Part shown: in pieces, positions 1 to 11,093 of the stretch | Layout of the letters: every line of letters starts with the position of its first letter | Numbering within the stretch: position 1 is the first letter of the stretch | From: Circinella umbellata | Taxonomy: Eukaryota > Mucoromycota > Mucoromycetes > Mucorales > Lichtheimiaceae | Direction of reading: 5' to 3' | Length of the DNA: 64,000 nt | Assembly: GCA_025093555.1 (NCBI GenBank) | Contig: JAIWNF010000001.1 | Location: forward strand, 186,001 to 250,000 | Position numbers and translations under genes: made by a program | Notes under the pieces: generated by a model | Seen by the model: only the letters and a program-made list of their open reading frames with translations | Databases searched by the model: none | What the model was told of the DNA's origin: nothing

Positions 1-3000
1 CAGCCAATGGTGAAACGGTGGTTGGAGATTTTGATTGGGGTCATTTGCAAGTAAATATAAATATGTATTTTTACGATGTTGCTATGATGATAAGAAAGAA
101 GGATAGCAAATGCTAAAAATAAAATAAAATGATGAAATGATGATCTATGATAGATTGATGCAACAAGTTTTTTTTTGGTGGCATTGGCGGACATGACATC
201 AAGTGGATTCACAATTGTATATACGCAAGATGAAGTGGATTTTGTGCAGAACTTGGTATTTTATATTGAACGTGTGTCTTTTTTTTCTGATACTCTATTT
301 TTACACTTCCCAGTCATTCTATGTCACAAGTACTAATACAAATCAATTTATTAATTGTTATAGGAGCTTATCGTACACCGGATTATGGTATATGGGAGCG
401 TGGGAACAAGTCCAATCATGGTCAACCCGAGCTGAATTCTTCTTCAATTGGTATGGCATTGGCTGCATTACGCGCTATAAATGGTGTAAATTTATTTGGT
501 GCACGGGGTGGACCAACTACTGTAAGTGTATCAACATAAACAAGTATGATTATCATGTGGCTTTTGTAATTATTATTTTTTATCACTTACGTACATGCAT
601 TAAAAAAATTGTATAGGTTATTCATGTGTTGCCTGATGAATTAACGCGTAATGCGACCACTTTACACAGTTTCTTACCGCGTGAATCCAACTCCAAAGAA
701 ATTGATGGCTCGGTCCTATCTGTTATCGGTTTTCCTGCATTTGCTGTCAATGATCCAGAATTAATCCGTCGCTCCAAACAAGAAGCCAAAGAAAAATTGG
801 AAGGAAAGTATGGATGGAAACGATTTTTGCGTGATGGTCATCAAACAGTATTGGAAGACACATCCAGATTACATTACAATTTGAACGAACTCAAGATTTT
901 CGAAAACATTGAATCGGAATGGCCACTCTTTTTCACTTATTTGGTATTGGAAGGTTTATTTACGGATAATATGGATCAAGCAGAAGAATACAGCAAAAAA
1001 TTGGAGCCATTGATTATTGACTCAACACACGTGCATCAATTACCCGTATCTCCTGGGGGTGGTACTGTTTCTCCTGCTTCTGGATCATCTTCTAAATATT
1101 CTTTTCTTTCCAGTAATGGAACAGACCCAGATTTAAGTATTCCATTAGTAGCCGAATTGTATTATGTTCCTCCAGAATATATTGATGCTGAAAAGGCTGA
1201 TCCACATACACAACCACGTAGTCCCAATGATAACTTACCATTGGTTTGGGCATTGTCGCTGTACTTTTTGGGACGACTTATTCAAGAAGATTTGTTGTCG
1301 CCATCAGAAGTGGATCCATTGGGCCGTCGATTTGCTGCTAAACGAGTACCAAGACAACATATTGTTCAAATTGTTTTGCTATCAGAAGATGAGACATTAA
1401 AAAACACTTTATCCATGTATGGTTTGGAAACCCAAACGATGAGTGAAATTGCATCAAACATTACGGTATTGCATCCTCGTGCATTGGCAGAAGTTTATGC
1501 AGGATTGGGGAGAAATTCGAAATTGGGTTTAAGTGGTCGTCCAAAGCGGTAAGATGCTATTTTTTTTTCTCTTAACAGTATGTCTAACGAGGAAATGAAT
1601 TATGGGATACATGAATGAGTATATTATTATTATTTGTTCTAGGCCAGTAGGTGTTTTAGGGACATCGCGTCTATATCGTATCCAAGGTCAAATTTATGCA
1701 TTTACGCCCCATTTTATGGATAATGAGGAATTTTATCTCAATTCGGATCCTGATTATTTAGTTTCTGCATTTGAAAGTGAATTAAGCTTTACAAGTCAAA
1801 ATTGGTTTTATCCAGGTCGACCCACCATGGTAGTTTCACTTACCAATGCATTATTAGGGGCTGCTATGGTCCAACAAGGAAAACGTCAACATCATCATAA
1901 TGGAGGCAATAGATCAACAAACTCTACTATTTCTGATCGGTCATCTCAAAAGAATCTACTTAGTTTTTTTATGAATTTACGTTGTGGTGAAAGCAACAAT
2001 GGGACTCGTGTACGATTATGTCATTTGACAGAATCCGTCAACACCAGTAATATTGAATCTCTTGACTTTTTAATCAATCAACCTGATATGAATTGGGAAA
2101 GTATTTTGCTATTTGCTAACAAAAGAGCACGTAATCGACGTCGATCCATTCATCGAAAATTGGGATACGATGAAGGTGAAACACAAGCTAATACACCTGG
2201 TAACAAAACACCAAGAAGACGAAATACATCATTTCATGGAAAATCATTGGCATCTCCATTGGATCGATTAAACCAAGAAAGTTATTTTGAACAGCTGTCG
2301 ACTGCATTATCGAATTTGAAACCATCAGATGCCTATGAAGATGACGAACCTCAATTTAAACTCAAGGACCCGGAACAACATAATAGTAGTCCCTCGGCAA
2401 GAAAAACACTCGCTGCAAATCATGCGGATGTTGGATCAACAATAGAAGAAAGTAACGGGTCACCACTCCGAGGGGAGGATTCTGTCACATCTGATAGACC
2501 GCCTAGCGAATCCCCAGCAGATATGCTTGCGTTAATGTTAGGGGATCCATCTCAATTTAACCAAGCAGTTGATAGTTTGCTTGCATCCGTTAATCTTTAT
2601 GATCAAATTGGTAAGTGGCACCTATGCTTTTTTTATTGGGTTATGGTTATTTTGGTTAGTAAATTGATTGATATGAATAAAAAAGAAGCTAACCCTTTTA
2701 TCTGTTTTTTATATTTGAAATTTACTAGATTTGTTACAATATCTTGCATCTTGTCAACCCAATGAATTTTATATTGATCAGTTACAAGCAACAATCAAGG
2801 AATTACTTGAAGAGGTTTATCTGAAATCCATGCGTTTGCAATACTGGTCAATTGCACGTCAAGCAGCTGGACTATTACATAAAGTTGTACCTTCGCTTAC
2901 AATTAATATTACTGACTTGGTTATTCGACAAAAACAAGTCAGTATTGGATCTGGCCCACAAGAATATCTAATGTCAATGCCTACTGCACCTGATGCATTA

Positions 3001-4619
3001 AACAAAATGATTGCTGAACACTGGTAATATATACAATTCATATTACTAGCTCACATAGAAAAGGGAAACGATTTTTTTAACGATAGCACTATATAAATAT
3101 ATAATTTAGTAATGATGATGTACGCGAAGGACCGGTAGTTCAAGAAATTATCATTTATCTTGGTGGATTGATTCGAACTGAGCCACAAATATTTGATGGC
3201 ATTTTACGATTACGTACGCATTATATCATTATTGCATTGCGTGAAGAAATCAGCCGTACCAATGGAGTAGATGAAGAAGAAGCTGTTGAGCATTTAATGC
3301 AACTTTCGCCTTTTGAAATGAAAACATTGTTGGCTACCATCTTGTCAGGTCCTCGATTATGTGATAATGGTATTGTGGTACGTGATAAACCTGGAGGTTT
3401 CTTAATGTTATCCCTTCCATTATCCAAAAAGGAAAAGCAACTACAATATGAGCAACAGCAACAGCAGCAAAAACAAAGTGAAGAAATAACAGCGTCGGAA
3501 GCAACAACAATGGTTGTGGAAAATAATAATCAATTGATGATTTGTGCTCAATCCGCAGGATATAATTGGGGAAACTTTGCACGAGTGGATATCAATGGTC
3601 ATACATTACATGGTAACTCGCGTGGACTTCATGTCTGGGCCATTGATCGTAGTACCCAATTATTGTTGGAGCGTGGATCATTTGATACGCATATTTCTAC
3701 CGAAGAAAGTGTGGAATTCAAACGTTTTATTGATTGGCTCTCACCTGGTACGATCGTCGTTGTAGCCGCGAAAGATGATTGTACAGAACACTTGGGTAAA
3801 GAAGGTTATGAGGCCATGGAAAGTCTAGGCAGTACTATGATTCGTCAAGTTGGATACCGCGATTCATATGTATTTATTGGTGAAAAACGGCATTTAACAA
3901 ATCATGAAGGATCATCCATTACAAACTCGCCTATTATTGAACAACATAATTCTAAAGGCCCTACTGACCTTATTGAAAGAATCATCACAACGAGTAACAC
4001 TACAGAAAGGACTCCATCTACTAACAGCAATAATAAGCTTCACACCAAAGACAGTGACAATAACAACAACAGCAATGGTGTCATAGATACTAGTAATTTT
4101 CCACATTCCAACGGACGCTGGTTACGTCGTCGCAAGAATGACGGTGCATTGAATCGTGTTTCACCCCAATTCTTCCCTAATACATGGAAAGTTTTAGATA
4201 GCTCTCAAGGACTACGTATTCGAAATCATACTTTACCAAGAGACCCAACTGTATTGGAAAAAACAGCAGAAGAATTCAATTTTGCATTGGCTGTGGAAAT
4301 CTTTTTAGGATGGTTCACTGATCCTGCTGAACGTCAAATTGCTGTGGAAACCTTGACAGTCATTTATAAACTCAAGGAAAGGAATCCTGAAATGCAACTT
4401 TGTACTTATATTGATATTGTACAAATTATGGATACAGCTGTAGAATTTTTCTGGATGAAATGGAGCAAGGATAATAGTACTGGATCAAGTTATAAAGAAA
4501 ACAAATGGTTAGCGCATAAACTGTTTTATGATTTACCAAAACAAGGATCGGATGACAGTACTTTTGGATATTTAACAAAAAGTGCTCTCAAAGTACTTCC
4601 ATTTGATTTCAATTGTTAA
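1..4619 (+). CDS. Phosphorylase b kinase regulatory subunit alpha/beta-like protein, 5' end cut by window, with inserted ILEI domain
   Basis: Exons at 1-50, 154-271, 364-521, 617-1548, 1643-2610, 2729-3023 and 3110-4619 join in phase to a 1342-residue C-terminal fragment; the N-terminus lies outside the window. Family landmarks are clear: [48 protein letters not shown] and, near the end, [19 protein letters not shown]. In animals this subunit holds the GH15-like (glucoamylase-fold) region and controls the gamma kinase that activates glycogen phosphorylase. Codons at about 3534-3893 encode an extra globular domain that reads as ILEI/FAM3-type ([26 protein letters not shown]), placed between the SPFEMK block and the C-terminal domain. 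Gln- and Asn/Ser-rich linkers flank it. The protein ends in FDFNC, so the CaaX farnesylation box of the animal alpha subunit is absent. It converges on the MAK32-like gene 153 bp downstream. Confidence 0.93.
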
Positions 4620-4772
4620 AAAAAGCTAACAGCCACTGACATAAATAAATATTATAACTCTATTAAATATACATATATTTATCTATAAAATAAAACAATA
4701 TAAATTACACAATGTAAAAAAAAAAAAGAAGGCGATTGTATATTATGTATTATATGTATGACATAGTCTAGA

Positions 4773-5998
4773 TTATAAAAATCTTTGAAGTCGTTCTTGA
4801 GCACTTGGGCCTTCATTCCATTGATTATTATCTCCAAGTGTAGGTAAACCCACTTGTTCAACTATATAACTAGCCGAAACAGCACCATACCGTGCTGCCA
4901 TCACTGCATCACCATTGGAAGCAACCCAGCCAATACATAGCCCACCACAGAATGCATTACCAGCACCTGTCACATCTCGAATCTTATCACTATCATTTTC
5001 TTTCCAATAAGCAGGAACCCATTCCGTTGTATTATTATGTGTAGCAACCACTGCTCCCAATTTTCCTGATCGAATCACAACATTGGTATTATTGTCTATC
5101 GCATTATATAGCTTTTTTGCACATGTTTCTGGATCCAATTTAGAGTTGCCTAACAAAGCGGCTGCTTCTTCATGATTCGGTGTCAAAATATCTACTAATT
5201 TGGCTGCTTCACACACCATTTCATAGCACTATATAGAAAAAGGGGTATGTATCAAACCAACTTTGTTTGTTAGTTTTATTTCTCTTTTTGAATCCAATTG
5301 AAATATATTTATACCTCTGCTAAACATGACCAAGGTACAGGTTCCCATATAAAAGCAGTGGATGTTCCACCCCGTTCTCTCCACTCTGTAACAATTTCAA
5401 TGGCACGTTCAGGTGAACAAATAAGGTGCATTACACGAAGAGATTTAATCCAACTATCCGGTGGATCTTGTGCTGTAAGTCGGATAATAGGATGGATATA
5501 TTCAAAATCACTATTAAAAAAAGTTTTTTTTTTGTCAGTTTTATAAATGAGGGGGGAGGGGGGGGTTGAAGAGTAGATAGGATATTGTACCGGTGATCAT
5601 TTGGACCAAAGGTATTTAAACCGCGTGTTGTATGCAAGTTAGAATGTTGTTGTCTTCTTAAATTAATGTCAAGTCTTTCTAATTGTTTCACAATGTCTAA
5701 TGGGTGATCAAATCCTTCTTGTGCAATATAACCAATCTTTTTTGATTCCGGTGAATTAATCCAAATGCGCATACCTTAAAACAAAAACAAGAGGTTTATA
5801 ATAATGGTTACTTTATTGGTTACTTGTTCTATTTTCTCGAAGGGAGGGGGGGGAAGAAGTTAAAAACAAACCATAGATGGCATAAATGCCTGCACCACCA
5901 AGAATATTGGTTTCTTTTGTGCCATCTTCATAGACAATGTCGTCAATGATAAGACTACCTAAAGAACCATAAATAGGACTTAATAATGTGTCCGTCAT
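4773..5998 (-). CDS. PfkB-family carbohydrate kinase, MAK32-like
   Basis: Exons (minus strand) 5998-5872, 5774-5591, 5510-5315 and 5228-4773 give 320 residues, a normal length for the family. The N-terminus has GSLIIDDI and the Gly-rich GGAGIYAIYG typical of ribokinase-like substrate binding. The C-terminus has LTPNHEEAA and the signature DVTGAGNAFCGG at about residues 260-272. In most PfkB kinases the catalytic base is the Asp of GAGD; here it is Asn (GAGN). As I recall, the fungal MAK32 branch also carries Asn there, so this supports a MAK32-type assignment rather than an active ribokinase or adenosine kinase. MAK32 in yeast is known only from maintenance of a double-stranded RNA element; its substrate is unknown to me. 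The ATG at 5998 was chosen because the conserved first strand starts right after it. Confidence 0.85.
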
Positions 5999-6376
5999 TG
6001 ATATAAGAAAAGAAAAAATCCGGGAAACAAATATTTTTCTTATGCAAACTTTAAAAACTTTCTTGTGCAAAATTCAATAAAAGAAAAAAAAGATAAGATT
6101 TATATTTATAGTAGAAAGAAATAATTGGTATAATAAGTTTTACTAAGCAAACACAAAGGAAGAAGAAGTAAGAAGAAAAAGGGGAGGGGGAAGAACTATT
6201 ATATAATTTGAAAAACTATGGACAAGAGAGTGGAAGGAAAAAAAAAGTATATGTACTAAAAAGAAAATTATTATAAACAAGTTTGTTTTTGCTTTTTTTT
6301 TATGGTTTCATGAAAAAGTAATTAATGTCATCATCTTGTTGACCTGCAAAGATGTTGTTGGACTAAAGAATTAATT
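5999..6376. other. Intergenic, MAK32-like promoter and NELF-A 3' flank
   Basis: A 378-bp AT-rich gap between the start of the MAK32-like gene and the stop of the NELF-A gene, both on the minus strand. It contains purine-rich and oligo-A/T runs. I see no gene, RNA or repeat. Confidence 0.6.
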
Positions 6377-8795
6377 TTATACAGTCATAGAAGGATTGCC
6401 ATTAAATGTACTTGTTTGCTCTTGTAAATAATTTTCATCATTGGTGTTATTATTGATAGGAGAAGAATTCGAAGTGGAAGCTAATAACCATCATCAAAAT
6501 GTTAACACTTATTTTTTTTTTTTTGAACATCATATTCTTTGTGTTTCCATCCCTCATTATTATTACTTACTAAGAGTAGGTGATGATGGATTAGAAGGTG
6601 GTGTTGTGGTAGTTTGAGAAGGTGAAGAGGGTGGATCACTACTTTCACGAGAAGTGGATACAGATGAAGTGCGTTGTCGTTTTGCAGGTTTTGCATTTGT
6701 TTTTTTCCATTTTGCTGCCTCTTCTCTTTGTTGTTGTCTTCGTAATGCATTTTCTTGTTTCAGTTGTTCTTGTTGATCTTTCAATCCTAAAAACAATCAT
6801 TATCACCATAAAGTTAGTTAAATAAACATCCATGTTAAATACTATATCCGTAGTGTAAAGTATAAATTAAATAAAACAACTTACTTTGTTCAGCTTCACC
6901 CTTCTTTCGATTATTATCTTGAAGCATTTGGTTTGATTCAGTGAAATCCAACATTTGAACTCGTGATTGTTTTTGAAAACCTTTGGGTGTAGTAGGTGTA
7001 GGAGGGTTATTGGATGGAGCTGCTGAAGAGGATGAAGGAATAGGAATAACAGGTCGTACAGGTGCAGGTCGTGCAGCTCCTAATGAACCTTTTCGGGATG
7101 GAATAAACATACTGAATGCACCTGGTGCAGACGTAGGAATAGGTCGCGTATTGGGTCGTGTATTGAATAAACTATTAGCTCCTGGAGCCATAGGACGTGA
7201 TGAGAGTGGGGGTCGACGTGGATTTCCTCTACCAATGAATAGATTTTGAGAGGGTGGTGCAATTGCTTGACGTTTTGGAGCGGGTCCACCATTCATACTA
7301 GAAATAGGTAAAGAACGTGTTACGCCTGGTGCTGTTGTTGTTGTTGTATTCATGCTACCAGGAGTAGTAGGTGAAATGGGTAATACCATTTCAGCACGTT
7401 CCTTGTCAACTAAAGCTTGTAAGGCTTGCTTGCGGTGTTTAGCACGTGTGGTTTGTTGAGGTGGTGTTTTTAATGCAAAATGTTGCTTAAGTGTTGGTTT
7501 GTTTGCATTATATACTTCGGTACCATAGATACAATCTTCGCGTGCTTCATCGATCATGACAGCATATTCGTTAGCATGGAAACTAATACCATTTTGTTTG
7601 ACTATGAAATTTTGTTTGTTAGCGTACATTGGACTTACAGTTGATTGAACCAGGAACAATCTTTGATAAAACTTACCACCATTGCCAATATCATTCAATA
7701 AAATTCCGAAAGAATCAGACCAAGTTTCAACATTCATATCGAGTTTACGTTCCATAGGAACACCTTGAAGAATATGTGCTGTCATTTGGACCCAGTCATC
7801 AGTATCTTGTGTTGCTCGATCGAAGAACTATAAGAATGAAAAAAAAAATCAAAATAGTTTAATATCATTGACGTTTGTTATGGTAACAATAAATAAGAGG
7901 ATTTTAAACACAAATAGGACGGTAGCAACAACAACAACAACAACAACAACAACAGTGGTATATGAATAAGAGAACTTTAGAAAAAACGGGCATAGTGACC
8001 CCCCTAACCCTTGACATTTTCATTCTTTTCAATCATTCATATAAAGCATCTTTATAGCAAAACTTATTGATTTCAAGGATTTCTCAACATTTCCCACAAA
8101 AAGTTAAAAACACAAGTAACTCTCAAAAGTTATATACTCGTTGTTGTTGTTTTTTACTCTCTCTCTCTCTCAAAACCAAACTTATTGTTGTCGCTGTATT
8201 TGTGTGCTCTTTTATTGTTGTTCAATAGTTTGTTTGTTTGTTTTTTTCAAAAGGATGATTTTTTTTTATAATGGGTGTATTTATCAGAAGGGAAATAAAA
8301 AAAAAGTGAGACAATGAAAAAGAGAGAGAGAGAAAGAAAGATAATAAAAAGTAATCATGTGATGCTATCTTTTTTTTTTCTTCTTCTTACTTCCCTTTTG
8401 TAATGAAATTGTTATGTCCACTCTTTCTCCTTCTTCCCCCCCCATTACTCACCCTCCTCCTCCCTCCCCCCCCAAAAAAAAAGAAGCTTACCCAATCATC
8501 CTTTTGAATTTTGAATTTTTATTTTTGACATATTAAAAAAGAAATATTTTAAAAAATAATATATATTTACCTTTTGCATAGTCCATTTCATCCGAAGTAA
8601 ATCATTTTTACGAACATAAAGTAAAGCAAATAAAACACCTAATTTTGCTGATTGATGATAATGATCATAACGCATCAATACCATATCCAATACTTCATTT
8701 GATAATTCTTGTGCAACTCTTGTAGAATGCCAGCCAGGTCGATTGAATTCTTCCGACAACCAAGTACAAATACCGTCAGGTGTATTTCGTTCCAT
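6377..8795 (-). CDS. Negative elongation factor A (NELF-A) homologue
   Basis: Exons (minus strand) 8795-8571, 7827-6885, 6786-6571 and 6480-6377 give 495 residues; animal NELF-A is about 530. The N-terminal region (DGICTWLSEEF, KLGVLFALL, then DTDDWVQMTAHILQG) follows the layout of the NELF-A N-terminal domain (WLHNKL, KLKLLLG, DSDPWVLMVADIL). The middle is a Pro/Ser/Arg-rich linker with PAPKRQAIAPPSQNLF. Near residue 364 the block QSRVQMLDFTESNQM matches the HDAg-homology motif of animal NELF-A (RGVKLLDISELDMV), followed by a basic coiled coil. In animals NELF with DSIF holds RNA polymerase II in promoter-proximal pausing. Intron 1 (7828-8570) is 743 bp, far longer than any other intron here. 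The start at 8795 fits the family, but an in-frame upstream extension cannot be excluded. Confidence 0.82.
7926..7953. repeat. CAA trinucleotide microsatellite in the long NELF-A intron
   Basis: About nine CAA units in a row within intron 1 of the NELF-A gene. The same intron also holds a CT run (8158-8170) and several C-runs (about 8436-8442 and 8463-8472). Confidence 0.9.
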
Positions 8796-9497
8796 TGCTT
8801 TTTTAATAAAATCTTGAACAAAGCGCGTATAGAATAAAAAGAGAGGGGTAAAAAAAAAGAAAAGAAAAAAAAGGAGTAAGTTGTTTGAGAGAGAGAAATG
8901 AGAGAGGGGCTGTGTGTGAAAGGAAAATAAAATAAAAAAATAAAAAAGAGAAATGCAAATGCGCAGACTGATTTTTTTTATTTTTCACTGCCCTTTAAAT
9001 ACCTTTTTTTTTTCTTTCTTTTTTTTTTTTTTGCGCAACCATTGTGACGTGCTTTTTTTGTGTCACGGATGCTTGCCTTTTATGGATGTGGTTTCGCTTT
9101 TACTAGTCTTTTCCCAAATTGTATGCGCTGAACTAAGATGTCTGGGGAATAAATTTTGCGCTGGTAATTTTGCGCCAATGATTTTGCACCAAAGTATGTA
9201 TGTTCAAGCACTTTTTATCACCAGGGAAGATAGTAAACAATACTTCATTAACAATGCTCATAAATAAATTCCATATGAGCCATTTTAAAAATAATAATGA
9301 AAATAAAGTTATAAGCACCAAGGAAGTAAATATTTTGACGCAAAAATAGGAACGCACAAATTATTGGCGTAAAATTACTAACGCAAATCTATTCCCCAGA
9401 CAACGCAAAATTAATTAACACTGCTACTTTCTTCATCCTTCAAACATTAGCTTTAGTAATAAAAAAAATTATTGGTACAATTATATTGTTTTTTAAT
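8796..9497. other. Intergenic between NELF-A and F-box gene, contains a MITE-like element
   Basis: Upstream region of the NELF-A gene and 3' flank of the F-box gene. It has poly-purine and poly-T runs between 8840 and 9040. The inverted-repeat element at 9139-9402 is listed separately. No coding region seen. Confidence 0.6.
9139..9402. mobile_element. MITE-like element with ~60-bp terminal inverted repeats
   Basis: The left end reads TGTCTGGGGAATA and continues TTTTGCG..GTAATTTTGCGCCAAT. The reverse complement of the right end (ending CCCCAGACA at 9402) reads TGTCTGGGGAATA then TTTGCG..GTAATTTTACGCCAAT, so the two ends are imperfect inverted repeats over about 60 bp. The whole is 264 bp with no ORF, the size of a miniature inverted-repeat element. 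I could not see a clear target-site duplication in the flanks, so the ends may be off by a few bases. Both arms carry several TTTTGCG-type words. Confidence 0.7.
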
Positions 9498-11093
9498 TTA
9501 TTTATAAGATTGTTCACACCAATCTTCAAAACCTTTTACGAAACAAACATGATCCTCTTGTTCAAAACATCTAAACCCTTTCTCTTGTGCTTGATCATAT
9601 GTAAGAAAATACCCCTGCCAATCATTATTTATTAACCAAGGATCCATTGTATCTTGTGTTATAGTGGTTTCCTTATTATAAGCATCCAAGACTTGTTGAT
9701 CCGTCCATTCGTCAAATGAAACTGGCGTAGCAACATGAGTAACATGATGTAACATGACTTGTGATAATAATTTTTTGAATGATAACTGTTGTTGTTGCTG
9801 CTGCTGGTTAAATAATGTAGAAAAAAAATCATGTGTCAATAATAATTGGGATGCTGATACATGAATTAATCGTAAATCCATCATATGTTGTGCAAAATAA
9901 GTCCATGCTTGAGAAGGCGCACGACATGGTAAACGTTCATAATCAGTAGAAAGTGGATGAACAGATCGAAAGGCCAATGATAAAATACGTAATCGACGTA
10001 ATTGAGCAAGTAATAAAATACATCGTGTGGTTAAAATAGGGTCTGATTCTTTGATAATAATAGCCAGTTTTAATAACTGTGGAGAACCTGTGACAATCCT
10101 GTTTAACATAGGGTAACAAATAGCATCCGATAATGCAAGGTGTGTTAATTGTTGATTATAGAATAAGTGGTCATAAGCGGTATGTGGTATGGGTATCAGT
10201 GGAACAATGCTTGCTGTTGTTATATTTTTTATAATTGTTGATGATAATGATGATGGGCCAGTGTTGTTGTTATTGTCATTTTTATTGGGATCTTCCTCAA
10301 TTAGAACACGTTGCAATAATAATTTTTTGAGAGATTTTTTGTTTAGTTCAATCAATTGATGCCATGTTTGTTCTTTGACAGTACAACATAATAATGTCAA
10401 TGATGTCAAAGGTCGATTGTATTGTAATAAAGATGCAAAATCATCATATGTATCCCGACAATTTTCCAAATACAATTCATCTAGCATTGGACATGACTGG
10501 ACAAAGAATTTTAATCCATAATGTTCTGCCCTTGCCTTTGGGTGGAAGTCGATCCGCAGGGCTCGTAGGTTACACACAAGTTCCGCCATTAATCTGGAAT
10601 TATTCATGTCATAATGGGGTCCATTTGTTAGGTCCCGGCACAAGGATCGTACAAATGCACCGAAATGTCTTTTATTCCTCCTTTGTTGTTTCGTATTATC
10701 GTCGTCGTCATTCACAGTGCTATTACTGTTGTTCATAAGATGAGTCTGTCTTGATAAAATATCTGTTGCTAATTGTACTGTTCTTGAATCGATTTTTGTT
10801 TCATCGTCTTCACGTGGTAGAATAAATTCCTTATCTCGCCATAAATAAGGTATACATAAAGCATAGAATCGTCGACAACTTAAAGCAATTTGTTTCACTT
10901 GGGTATGTTGATGTTCTGGAAACTGCCATCCTAAAAATTGTCGATCCTCATCTCGTTCCACCCGAGCTGTGGTTCGAATAATTTCTTCCAGAATTTCATT
11001 TGGTAACCGAAATATATGGGGTAATTCTTGTGGAGGTGTCGATTTCTTAAAAGAATGAGTAACGATTAATAAGGAAGAACATGTTTCTGCCAT
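9498..11093 (-). CDS. F-box protein (substrate adaptor of an SCF ubiquitin ligase)
   Basis: One uninterrupted exon of 531 residues starting MAETCSSLL. Residues about 28-85 form an F-box: FRLPNEILEEII, then LSCRRFYALCIPYLWRDKEF. Leucine-rich segments follow (LRALRIDFHP, LDELYLENCRD, LTSLTLLCCT, LKKLLLQRVLI, LTHLALSDA, LRILSLAFRSV), spaced like the LRR region of fungal F-box/LRR proteins. Asn- and Gln-rich tracts interrupt the repeats, as is common in this genome. The F-box binds Skp1 and the LRR part would choose the substrate, which cannot be told from sequence. It is one of few intronless genes in the window. No close named orthologue recognised. Confidence 0.85.
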   Translation of the reverse strand: MAETCSSLLIVTHSFKKSTPPQELPHIFRLPNEILEEIIRTTARVERDEDRQFLGWQFPEHQHTQVKQIALSCRRFYALCIPYLWRDKEFILPREDDETKIDSRTVQLATDILSRQTHLMNNSNSTVNDDDDNTKQQRRNKRHFGAFVRSLCRDLTNGPHYDMNNSRLMAELVCNLRALRIDFHPKARAEHYGLKFFVQSCPMLDELYLENCRDTYDDFASLLQYNRPLTSLTLLCCTVKEQTWHQLIELNKKSLKKLLLQRVLIEEDPNKNDNNNNTGPSSLSSTIIKNITTASIVPLIPIPHTAYDHLFYNQQLTHLALSDAICYPMLNRIVTGSPQLLKLAIIIKESDPILTTRCILLLAQLRRLRILSLAFRSVHPLSTDYERLPCRAPSQAWTYFAQHMMDLRLIHVSASQLLLTHDFFSTLFNQQQQQQQLSFKKLLSQVMLHHVTHVATPVSFDEWTDQQVLDAYNKETTITQDTMDPWLINNDWQGYFLTYDQAQEKGFRCFEQEDHVCFVKGFEDWCEQSYK

